Shown: positions 44,205 through 52,143 of the stretch, piece by piece | Layout: every line of letters starts with the position of its first letter | How positions within the stretch are numbered: position 1 is the first letter of the stretch | Source of the DNA: JALSNL01 sp036479585 | GTDB lineage: Bacteria > Bacteroidota > Ignavibacteria > Ignavibacteriales > Melioribacteraceae | DNA: 64,000 nt | Direction of reading: 5' to 3' | NCBI GenBank assembly: GCA_965224785.1 | Contig: OZ245062.1 | Location: forward strand, 4,486,604-4,550,603 | Notes under the pieces: generated by a model | The model's input: only the letters and a program-made list of their open reading frames with translations | What the model was told of the DNA's origin: nothing | The model's database searches: none | Translations under genes and position numbers: made by a program

Positions 44205-44563
44205 TAGTAAGTTAAATATGATGAATAAATATCTTCTATATTTTTTCCTTCTAATAGCAAATTATTTTTAAATATGGCATTTTGTACAGAAAGAATTACT
44301 TCTTCCCTATCATCATCTGAAAGACCAACAATGTTAACTATATCAAATAATTGTTCTTTGCTATTTATTTTTTTGTCAACAATCAGATTGCCTAAAGTAT
44401 AGTTTAAGAATATACTTGATATTGATTCATAACCGGAAAAATCTAAAGTTATTGAATCAAACTTTTCTAGCTGTTCTAAAATATAACTATACAAAGTATT
44501 TGCTTTTGAAGATGATAATAGATTTGAACTATTTAGAAAATCTACAACTTTTATTGTATTCAT
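44204..44563 (-). CDS. STAS-like protein (DUF4325 type)
   Basis: A 119-residue protein. SITLDFSGYESISSIFLNYTLGNLI (core at residues 38-62) followed by a helical half matches the STAS-like DUF4325 family, which is commonly encoded beside or fused to GHKL ATPases. In STAS/GHKL partner switches the ATPase phosphorylates a serine or threonine of the STAS protein; here Ser46, Ser49 and Ser50 are candidates. It lies 14 bases after the GHKL gene and is coupled to the PIN gene. Confidence 0.7.
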   Translation of the reverse strand: MNTIKVVDFLNSSNLLSSSKANTLYSYILEQLEKFDSITLDFSGYESISSIFLNYTLGNLIVDKKINSKEQLFDIVNIVGLSDDDREEVILSVQNAIFKNNLLLEGKNIEDIYSSYLTY

Positions 44564-44577
44564 TTTGTTATTTCTTT

Positions 44578-45375
44578 CTAATAGTTTATGCGTAAATTAA
44601 TAAGTGTACCATCAAAGAAACTTTTGATATTAGTTGTTTCTTCATTGGTTGAATGTATATGACCAAAAAATTCGTTGTTTGAAATGACTTGAAAATAACC
44701 ACTATTCATTTTAATAAATTTACGTAAAAAATACAAGCCCATTCCTGCGTTTGGTATATTTTTTGTCGAATTTCCCCTACCCATTGACCACTTAATATAT
44801 TCGGATTCTTTTAATTTAAGTTTAGTGCTTTTTATTTTATTAGGTATTCCAATTCCAAAATCATATAAGGCTAATTCAAAATATTTCTTCTTTGGGTACA
44901 ACTGACCACATACACTAATTCCATTTGAGTTCTCAGAATGAGTTAAGCTATTTTGAATAATTTCCCAAATATTACTCATTATATTTCTTTTCAATTCTTT
45001 GTCATTCAACTGTAGTAAAGGATAAATATTTTCGTTAATCCAGCTTATTGTTTCTTCTTCAATATCTGTTTCTGAGCCACTAAAGTATTTTAATTTAATC
45101 ATAATTTCTTCATTGTAATCAGGATAGTCTGGACAATGTCCACGTAAAAAATTACATCCAATTTGATGAAGATATTTGTGGGTTTTCCTTGCTATTGGTA
45201 GAAACTTAATATCCTTAGAAAGTTTATTATTCCTAAATAATTGATCTAAATAAACAACAACGTAAGGTCTAATAAATTCCATTGTCGAAGACAAATATTC
45301 ATATTTACACTTTATCAAATCCGTCTTAATCTTAGTTATTGATTCAATGGAGTTTGGAGTAATATTATAAAACAT
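44578..45375 (-). CDS. GHKL ATPase with a STAS-like N-terminal segment
   Basis: A 265-residue protein. The C-terminal half is a GHKL ATPase: N box with Glu138 and Asn142 (WEIIQNSLTHS), G1 DFGIGIP at 172-178, G2 GMGLYFLRKF at 211-220, and FFDGTLINLRI at the end. There is no DHp domain or phospho-acceptor histidine, so it is not a classical histidine kinase; RsbW/SpoIIAB-type serine kinases have this form. Residues 25-80 (MEFIRPYVVVYLDQLFRN ... YLHQIGCNFL) resemble the FIxPYG...L pattern of STAS-like domains. The next gene is a separate STAS-like protein. Confidence 0.75.
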   Translation of the reverse strand: MFYNITPNSIESITKIKTDLIKCKYEYLSSTMEFIRPYVVVYLDQLFRNNKLSKDIKFLPIARKTHKYLHQIGCNFLRGHCPDYPDYNEEIMIKLKYFSGSETDIEEETISWINENIYPLLQLNDKELKRNIMSNIWEIIQNSLTHSENSNGISVCGQLYPKKKYFELALYDFGIGIPNKIKSTKLKLKESEYIKWSMGRGNSTKNIPNAGMGLYFLRKFIKMNSGYFQVISNNEFFGHIHSTNEETTNIKSFFDGTLINLRINY

Positions 45376-45400
45376 TTTTTAGGGAAACCTTATTTCCATT

Positions 45401-46135
45401 TTATAAAATTTCTAATTCTGAGTATTCGTTTTGGAATATATTAAACATAGTTTCAATCTTACTATATTCTGTATGAGTGTTAAGTTGTGTTATATCATAC
45501 TCGGAACAAATAGTAACATCCTTACTTGAAAGATAATTTTTATGAATTAATATTTCTCTTATTTGATCCGTATCTTCTGAGTATTCACGTTCATCAATGT
45601 TGGAGCTTGAAATTAAAAAATCTTCAAAGCTATTTTGAATAATGGTCTTTGAGTAATCTTGTATTTCGTCAATATACCTTAAGATTAGTGTAATCTTTTC
45701 ATCCATTGTGTTTTGTGCATTTAAGAATATATTCCCACATGAATGTGCAATATCATTTCTATATCTAACTACTTTTACATAGTTCCCAATTTCTTGTTTA
45801 CTACAACCAATTAATTTAAGAAATCTGAAAATGACACTTTCGTTTACTTTATGGAATACAAAAGGAGAAGTTGCATTTAGAAAATCTCTTTCTGTTTCAT
45901 TTTGAAATGCAACAAGTGCTTTATCAAAGTCTTCTTTCTTGTTTGTTTTGATTTGCCAAATTATAAAATAAACAAACGACATAAATAACATGTGATAAGC
46001 AAGAAATGCAAATTGATATTTCCCTTGTTCGTAATTGTTTTCAAAAGTTTCCCAAAGAAAAGTTATATATTCTTGCTCGGTTTCGGTTTTGTACGAAAGT
46101 GGTAAGTAATCAAAAATCCGATAAGCTTCTTCCAT
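45401..46135 (-). CDS. HEPN-like protein linked to the restriction operon
   Basis: A 244-residue, mainly helical protein. Residues 124-131 read RYRNDIAH, giving R126-x4-H131 with Asn after Arg, the catalytic motif of HEPN ribonucleases. Helices at 41-62 and 95-120 would form the bundle. HEPN RNases include toxins such as the anticodon nucleases PrrC and RloC, and PrrC is known to sit inside a type I restriction locus. This protein lacks the ATPase part of PrrC. Its ATG directly follows the stop of the HsdM-HsdS gene (TAAATG), so the two are coupled. Confidence 0.6.
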   Translation of the reverse strand: MEEAYRIFDYLPLSYKTETEQEYITFLWETFENNYEQGKYQFAFLAYHMLFMSFVYFIIWQIKTNKKEDFDKALVAFQNETERDFLNATSPFVFHKVNESVIFRFLKLIGCSKQEIGNYVKVVRYRNDIAHSCGNIFLNAQNTMDEKITLILRYIDEIQDYSKTIIQNSFEDFLISSSNIDEREYSEDTDQIREILIHKNYLSSKDVTICSEYDITQLNTHTEYSKIETMFNIFQNEYSELEIL

Positions 46136-48655
46136 TTACTCTCCCCAAACTTTTGCTATTCTGTCTTTTATTTTTTGTTCGAAAGATTGTATCAAGAATT
46201 TATTACTTTCAATAGCATTAAGCTCCAAAGTTATTTTATTAACAACGTCTTTTTGAATCTCAAATTCCGGTAATGGTATCTTGATTGAATTAAGAGCTTT
46301 TTGGTTTAATTTAGGTTGTGCTGAACCCGTAATATAATTTGATAAGTCAATTGAATTTAAATAGAATTCAATAAATTTCTGCGTTTCCATATTTTCAAAC
46401 TGAAGTACGTGTGCATGGTTATTAACCCAAATCTTATTAGAAACCGAAAAGGCAATTGGAGTTACACGAGATAATAAATTAGCACCATCTTCTGAGACTA
46501 GAAGTAAATCTTCATCGAACAAGTAACTTTCAACAAAATCAACAATTCCAGAAGCACCATAATAAGGGTATTTGCCAGACTTCCTTTTAGATTTAGTTAT
46601 TGGGACTCTTTGACCATCAAGGTTTTTTGCAATCTTTTTTAACTCAACCATTTCCCAAGATGGATCAATATCTATATGGGGTTTGTAGTTTTCTACTACT
46701 TGTCTTGCACCGTCTATTATTTTTTGGTAGCCTTCTATTTCTTCTACTATTTCTTTTTGTATTTCTAAAGGTGGGAGTGGGATTTGAATTTTATTAATCT
46801 GTTTTGTAGAAATATGCTTAACTGTTACTGCATAAGTTTTTTCTTCAATCTCTTTTAATTTTTTCTGAATCATGAAATAAACATATTCTTTCAAGCAATC
46901 TTTATACTCATTTAATCTGCATACTCGTTGATTCAATAAAGCATCTCCTCCTTGCCAAATTACACAATTAAATTCTCCATCCATTCCTATAATCAAATCC
47001 CCATTCCTTATTATAAATTCTCTTTTAAGTTCTCCTGTATATTTTGTTTTTGTTGAATTTGTTTTAATATTACGAATCCTTATTATTGGGAATCCTTTAA
47101 CTTCATTAAAAAGTTTTGATTCAAAAGCATAACCAGATTGAATTTTAATAATTTCTTTTAATTCAATTTGTGTGAAAGTGCCAGAATAAGAAAAGCTGGT
47201 TGAATTATATCTTTCTCCGCTTAAATTCCATTCATCATTTTCTGCAATTTGGTCTGTTGTTGCAATGTTCCAAAGGGATGATTCTGCATGTTTTTCTTTT
47301 AGAGATGCTTCGACTCCGCTCACAATGACATCATTAGAAAGAGAAAAGTTTTTATAATCTTTTATTAGTTTAACAGCTTCGGGTAGTTGACTTCCATCTT
47401 TTGCTATTCTTCTTGCACCAAGTCCAAATCCATCATTTTCTATTTTAACAAATAAGATATTATCTGTTTTTTTATTAAGATTTTTATCCATTAAAAGTAT
47501 AGATGTTTTAACGCCGGAATAAGGATTAAACACTCCAGCCGGTAATGATACTACTGCATAAAGATAATTTTCAACTAACATTTTCCTAAGTTGTTTATAT
47601 GCTGTCCCGGATTGAAAAATAATTCCTTCGGGAACAATAACTGCAGCTCTTCCGTTTGTTGTTAAGTGTTCAACAATATAATCAACAAATAAAACTTCGC
47701 TTCTTTTAGATTGAACCGAAAATCTTTTGTGCGGTTTAATCCCACCTTTCGGAGACATGAACGGCGGATTGGCTAGAAATATATCTGCGAACTCATTCCA
47801 ATTATCTTCACTTGTAAGTGTATCGTACTCGGTGATTTTTGGTTCTGTAAAACCATGTAAATATAAATTAACCAAAGACAAACGAACCATATCCGGTGAA
47901 ATATCGTAACCAATAATATTTTTTGAAAGTCTTGTTCTGTCATCGGGTGTAAGTTTAGCACCATCATAATGTACGTTACCATTTGCAGTTAGTTCATCAA
48001 GATCAACGTCTTTAATATCAAAAGCTTCTTTATCTTTTTGTGGGTTGTAATTATTAGAGTTATGTTTAACTATATGTTTGTATGATGAAATAAGAAAACC
48101 CGCAGTACCACAAGCCGGATCAATTATCTTTTCATCTTTTTTAGGGTCAGTAACTTCAACCATAAAATCTATAATGTGTCTTGGTGTGCGGAACTGTCCG
48201 GCATCGCCTTGACTGCCAAGTACGGAAAGTAAATATTCAAAAGCATCTCCCAATCTTTCGGAGTGGTCGTATTCAAAATCATCAATAATTTTAAGAAAAC
48301 TTTTTAATGTTTCGGGGTCTCGGTAAGGAAGAAAAGCATTCTTAAATATATCTCTAAAAAGTTGCGGAATGTTTGGGTTAATATTCATCTTTTGAATTGC
48401 TTCTGCATAAAGATTAAGAACTTCAAAACCACTAAGTTCTTTAGACATAAGTTTCTTCCATCCGTACTTTGCATATTCACCGGAAAAGAATTCTCTCTTT
48501 CCACCTAACTCTTCAGAGCGTGCATCCATATCATCCATAAACTTATAGATTAGTGCAATAGTAATTTGTTCAACTTGTGATTTTGGGTCTGGAACTTTGC
48601 CAACGAGTATATCTCTAGCAGTATCAATTCTTCTTTTGGTTGTGGTGTCTAGCAT
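46136..48655 (-). CDS. Type I restriction: fused methyltransferase and specificity protein (HsdM-HsdS)
   Basis: An 839-residue fusion. Residues 1-450 are HsdM: helical N-terminus, SAM motif DPACGTAGF at 179-187 and catalytic NPPF at 296-299, an adenine N6-methyltransferase. Residues from about 480 to the end form HsdS with two target-recognition domains, each closed by a conserved helix (LPPLEIQKEIVEEIEGYQKII and LPEFEIQKDVVNKITLELNAI). In most systems M and S are separate genes and two M bind one S; the fusion would give a 1:1 arrangement. AAAGGAAACC precedes the ATG. hsdR lies upstream on the same strand. Confidence 0.92.
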   Translation of the reverse strand: MLDTTTKRRIDTARDILVGKVPDPKSQVEQITIALIYKFMDDMDARSEELGGKREFFSGEYAKYGWKKLMSKELSGFEVLNLYAEAIQKMNINPNIPQLFRDIFKNAFLPYRDPETLKSFLKIIDDFEYDHSERLGDAFEYLLSVLGSQGDAGQFRTPRHIIDFMVEVTDPKKDEKIIDPACGTAGFLISSYKHIVKHNSNNYNPQKDKEAFDIKDVDLDELTANGNVHYDGAKLTPDDRTRLSKNIIGYDISPDMVRLSLVNLYLHGFTEPKITEYDTLTSEDNWNEFADIFLANPPFMSPKGGIKPHKRFSVQSKRSEVLFVDYIVEHLTTNGRAAVIVPEGIIFQSGTAYKQLRKMLVENYLYAVVSLPAGVFNPYSGVKTSILLMDKNLNKKTDNILFVKIENDGFGLGARRIAKDGSQLPEAVKLIKDYKNFSLSNDVIVSGVEASLKEKHAESSLWNIATTDQIAENDEWNLSGERYNSTSFSYSGTFTQIELKEIIKIQSGYAFESKLFNEVKGFPIIRIRNIKTNSTKTKYTGELKREFIIRNGDLIIGMDGEFNCVIWQGGDALLNQRVCRLNEYKDCLKEYVYFMIQKKLKEIEEKTYAVTVKHISTKQINKIQIPLPPLEIQKEIVEEIEGYQKIIDGARQVVENYKPHIDIDPSWEMVELKKIAKNLDGQRVPITKSKRKSGKYPYYGASGIVDFVESYLFDEDLLLVSEDGANLLSRVTPIAFSVSNKIWVNNHAHVLQFENMETQKFIEFYLNSIDLSNYITGSAQPKLNQKALNSIKIPLPEFEIQKDVVNKITLELNAIESNKFLIQSFEQKIKDRIAKVWGE

Positions 48656-48671
48656 GGTTTCCTTTGTGTTT

Positions 48672-48690
48672 CTCAGATTACTAATCTGAG
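48672..48690. promoter_or_regulatory. Dyad upstream of hsdM-hsdS
   Basis: CTCAGATTA-C-TAATCTGAG, a 9-bp inverted repeat around one base, 17 bases before the hsdM-hsdS start and between it and the hsdR terminator. An operator for the methylase operon is possible; a dispersed palindrome is the alternative. Confidence 0.4.
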
Positions 48691-48695
48691 TTACG

Positions 48696-48719
48696 AAAAA
48701 AAAAAAGACAAGATTGTCT
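48696..48719 (-). terminator. Terminator after hsdR
   Basis: Read on the minus strand: AGACAATCTTGTCT (48719-48706), a short stem, followed by a run of 11 T (48706-48696). It lies 19 bases after the hsdR stop, so hsdR and the downstream genes are probably partly separate transcription units. Confidence 0.65.
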
Positions 48720-48737
48720 GTAGTACAAAATGTAAAG

Positions 48738-51263
48738 TTACATAAATTGGTTAAGTGGAATATAGTCTTTTATATAGTTAGGTATTTCTTCTCTCCATTC
48801 TTTTGGAACAGCTTCAAAGTCGCTCATTCTAAATGTAGCATTTGTATTAAGTTTAGTGAATCTTCCACTATCAATAATATCTCTAACTTCGCCATTTGTT
48901 GCATAAGCCTTAAAGAAATATTTCATAGGAATAATAATATTTGGGTCTTCCGGTTTTTTGTCTTGAATAAATTTATCGAACTCTTCATCAAGCAATTCAT
49001 TTTTAGATTTGAACTTTGGTATTAAACCTAATGCTTTTTCTATAATTTCTCTTAGTTGTAATCTCCTATCAATACCAGACGCTTTTCTAAGTTTCTCAAT
49101 TGTATAGTATTCTTCGGGTTTGTCTAGTATATGTTCATTGAGATGATCTATAACTTTATTCCAGTCTCCATTTTCTACATGTAATTTAATTGTATTATCT
49201 TTTTTAATTGTGTCTTCAAATTTCTCAAAGAACATACGGTCTATTTTCATTCCATGATAATCAATCTTTCTTTCTTCTACTTTTAGAATTTTATCTTTAT
49301 CGAAATTTTCATACTCACCTTTTTGAGTTGTGCCTCCAGTTATATCGTTCACATCATCTGGTTCATGTTGTTTTGTAATTGCTGGTAGTTTTAGAGTTTG
49401 GTCATACTCATATTCCTCTTCAAAGAAATCACAATTACCAAAAAAATCGAACATTTTATAAAAGGTTTTATCTGTATCAACATCTAAAAGTTGAGACTTT
49501 AATTCGTCATCTCTAAGTTCTTCTAAAAAATTATGTTTCCTAGTTCCCCTACCTTTTATTTGAATAAAATCTGTTGGTGAAAAGATTGGACGCATCAAAG
49601 CAAGATTCAGAAGGTCTGGGCAATCGTAACCAGTTGTCATCATTCCAACCGTAACACAAACTCTTGTCTTGCTAGTTTTATATTCTGATAAAAAGTTACC
49701 GTTTCCACTAAGATTATTGTTAGTGAAATTTATAGTAAACTGTTGTGCATCATGTATGAACGAAGTTACTTGAAGAGCAAAATCAGAATTGTATTTATTT
49801 GGAAACATCTGATCTGCCATTTCATTAAGTGTTTGAGTTATTTTAGAAGCGTGGTTTTGACTAACCGTAAAAATAATTGATTTGCCAATTTCTCCAGTTA
49901 TCAGATCTGTTTGTGCGTTGTCTAAAAAAGTTTTACAAAATACTCTGTTCGTATCTTCTGAGAAAAACTTCTTTTCAAAATCTCGTTGATAGTATGTCTG
50001 TTCTTCTTCTTCACTTTGATCGTTAAAAGTAATTGCGGAATAACCTTTATCGGCTAATAGTTGAGTTGACACTTCTGTTCTAGCATCAACCACCAAAGGA
50101 TTAATTAAGTAACCGTCCTTCACTCCATCTATAAGAGAATAACGATAAGTGGGATGCCCACTTTCACAGCCAAATGTTGTATAGGTATCTAGTAATGTTC
50201 TTCTTTCAATTGCTCTCGGATCATTTGCATTTGATTCATTAAACTTTTTTAAGTAATCTTTTGGTGTTGCTGTTAGTCCTAATTTATAACCAACAAAATA
50301 CTCAAAGACCGCTCTTGAGTTACCACCAATTGATCTATGAGCTTCATCGGAAATAACTAAATCAAAATCAGTTGGTGAAAAAAGTTTTTGATATTTATTA
50401 TTAAATAAAAGTGATTGAACTGTGGTAACAACTATTTCCGCTTTACGCCAATCATCTCTGTTCTCTTTATAGATAACTGTTTTAAAATCATTCTTTAGAT
50501 AGGTATTAAAAGCTTTAAAGGCTTGGTCTTCTAATTCTAATCTATCAACTAAAAAGAGAACTCTATTTGCATTACTAGTTCTTAGAAAAAGTTTAATTAC
50601 TCCGGCAGAAACTAAAGTCTTTCCAGTTCCAGTTGCCATCTCAAAAAGGAATCTATCGGTTTCATCTTTAACTGCCTTTTGAATAGAGTGAATTGCTTTT
50701 AATTGATATGGACGAAGAAAGCGTAATTTATTTTTTGTTATAAAGTCATTGCGTAAACTTTCATCTGTATAAGATGGGTTTTCTAAATAGTTAGGGATTT
50801 GTGTAATTGCTATATAGTCTTCATCTACCTTTTCATCAATAAGCTTTTGCGGATTAGGAGAATGGATTTTAAATATTTTTACAGATTCTGGAGTTGGGAA
50901 TTTTGTAATTAGATAAGGGTTTCCTCTTTCTAAATCCCAAAAGTAATGTAGATTTCCGTTTGAGAGAATTACGAATCTACAGTTCTCTGATTTCGCATAT
51001 TTACGAGCTTGCTCTTTTCCAACTAAAGGATTTTTGTCTTCAGATTTTGCTTCTAAAACAACTAGTGGAAAACTTCTGTCATCTAATAAAAGGAAGTCGA
51101 TAAAACCATTCTTAATTTTGTCAAAGTCATCGCCTAGTTCTTCAATTTTTACATTACTCTCAAGTAGGATGTTTGCTTTCTTGCCATTTTCATCAAAGAA
51201 TCGCCAACCGGATTCTTCTAAAAGTTTATTAATTTTGATACGAGCTTTGGCTTCTTTCTGCAT
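48738..51263 (-). CDS. hsdR: Type I restriction: endonuclease/translocase subunit HsdR
   Basis: An 841-residue HsdR. The nuclease core is Asp56 (GFIDFLLLDD) with Glu71 and Lys73 (VVLEAKSE), a PD-(D/E)xK site. The SF2 motor follows: Walker A ATGTGKT at 210-216, DEAH at 306-309, LGLTATP as motif III, and QIKGRGTRKH near motif VI. The C-terminal region resembles EcoEI-type HsdR proteins. It cleaves DNA after translocation when both strands lack the methyl mark made by the adjacent HsdM-HsdS. No good ribosome site is seen before ATG 51263. Confidence 0.93.
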   Translation of the reverse strand: MQKEAKARIKINKLLEESGWRFFDENGKKANILLESNVKIEELGDDFDKIKNGFIDFLLLDDRSFPLVVLEAKSEDKNPLVGKEQARKYAKSENCRFVILSNGNLHYFWDLERGNPYLITKFPTPESVKIFKIHSPNPQKLIDEKVDEDYIAITQIPNYLENPSYTDESLRNDFITKNKLRFLRPYQLKAIHSIQKAVKDETDRFLFEMATGTGKTLVSAGVIKLFLRTSNANRVLFLVDRLELEDQAFKAFNTYLKNDFKTVIYKENRDDWRKAEIVVTTVQSLLFNNKYQKLFSPTDFDLVISDEAHRSIGGNSRAVFEYFVGYKLGLTATPKDYLKKFNESNANDPRAIERRTLLDTYTTFGCESGHPTYRYSLIDGVKDGYLINPLVVDARTEVSTQLLADKGYSAITFNDQSEEEEQTYYQRDFEKKFFSEDTNRVFCKTFLDNAQTDLITGEIGKSIIFTVSQNHASKITQTLNEMADQMFPNKYNSDFALQVTSFIHDAQQFTINFTNNNLSGNGNFLSEYKTSKTRVCVTVGMMTTGYDCPDLLNLALMRPIFSPTDFIQIKGRGTRKHNFLEELRDDELKSQLLDVDTDKTFYKMFDFFGNCDFFEEEYEYDQTLKLPAITKQHEPDDVNDITGGTTQKGEYENFDKDKILKVEERKIDYHGMKIDRMFFEKFEDTIKKDNTIKLHVENGDWNKVIDHLNEHILDKPEEYYTIEKLRKASGIDRRLQLREIIEKALGLIPKFKSKNELLDEEFDKFIQDKKPEDPNIIIPMKYFFKAYATNGEVRDIIDSGRFTKLNTNATFRMSDFEAVPKEWREEIPNYIKDYIPLNQFM

Positions 51264-51878
51264 AGATGAAATCCATAGAAGTTATATGTTAAAGTTAATC
51301 AAATAATACTTTAACTAATAAGTGTGTAACGTTATTTATTTATCCTATTCAAAAATATACGATACATAAAATGATAATAGAACCAATCTAAATCCATAGT
51401 CAAATTATTACCTAGCATTTTGAAAGCCTCAACTCAACTAGAGTTTTATAGATGATATTGGTTAGTCTATGGTTTGCTATTCATACACCTATTTAGTGAG
51501 TTGTAGGGCGTTGTATTGGTCTCAAACGGATTAGAATATAACTAGATTATTGAGTTAATTAAATAGAAAATAATTATAGTAGGAAATATTATTTTGTATG
51601 AAAAATAATGAAGTGATATGTATCAAGACCCTATGGTTATTGAGGATTAAAGCTTGACTTCCTATTTAGATTAATTATCTTGTAAGTGTAATTAACTTTT
51701 TTAATAATAAAATAATCTAAACTAAGTACATAATTAAATGGTATTTCAAAGAAGATATATAAGTATTAAGTTAACTACATTTTTAACTACTTATCACTGT
51801 CTTTTTGAAGATATTTAGAGATTTTTACTAAAAATGAGAAAAGTAAAAGTGCATTATTTGAGCAAAATCAACTTATTC
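51264..51878. other. Non-coding right end of the integrated element
   Basis: About 615 AT-rich bases with no convincing gene. They contain the candidate integrase arm site at 51773-51790 and presumably the hsdR promoter near the left side. The segment ends at the tRNA-Arg gene. Confidence 0.5.
51773..51790. promoter_or_regulatory. Candidate integrase arm-type site, right
   Basis: AACTAC-ATTTTT-AACTAC, matching the left-end sequence at 39221-39238 at 17 of 18 positions. It lies 88 bases inside the right attachment site. Confidence 0.4.
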
Positions 51879-51931
51879 GTACCCACGACAGGATTCGAAC
51901 CTGTGACCTACAGTTTAGGAAACTGTTGCTC
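51879..51931. repeat. attR: 53-bp direct repeat within the intact tRNA-Arg
   Basis: Identical to 39137-39189. It covers the tRNA 3' half from the anticodon stem through the acceptor strand, so insertion restored an intact tRNA on this side. Confidence 0.93.
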
Positions 51932-51953
51932 TATCCTGCTGAGCTACGTGGGC
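51880..51953 (-). tRNA. tRNA-Arg (anticodon CCT)
   Basis: Read from 51953 down: acceptor GCCCACG, D arm TAGCTCAGCAGGATAGAGC, anticodon stem ACAGT/ACTGT with loop TTCCTAA (anticodon CCT), T arm ACAGG-TTCGAAT-CCTGT, acceptor CGTGGGT and discriminator A. CCA is not encoded. The terminal pair is G1-U72, as in the other tRNA of the window. It is the integration target of the element to its left. Confidence 0.96.
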
Positions 51954-52143
51954 AATAAAGCTATTTTTTGGTATTGTAAAAGTATGCAATCTTAAAGGAA
52001 TAATAAATTTATAAATTTAAGATTTATTCTAAAGTCATAAAAAAGTTAATAATTATTCAATCTCACTCACCTTTTTTAGTTTTCAAAAGTTTCTTTTTGT
52101 AAATTTACATATATAAAAAATCAATTTAATTGGGAGCATAAAA

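Noticed and set aside
39190..51878. Prophage
   Set aside because: There is an integrase and a helicase but no capsid, portal, terminase, tail or lysis genes, so a defence island or satellite-like element fits better.
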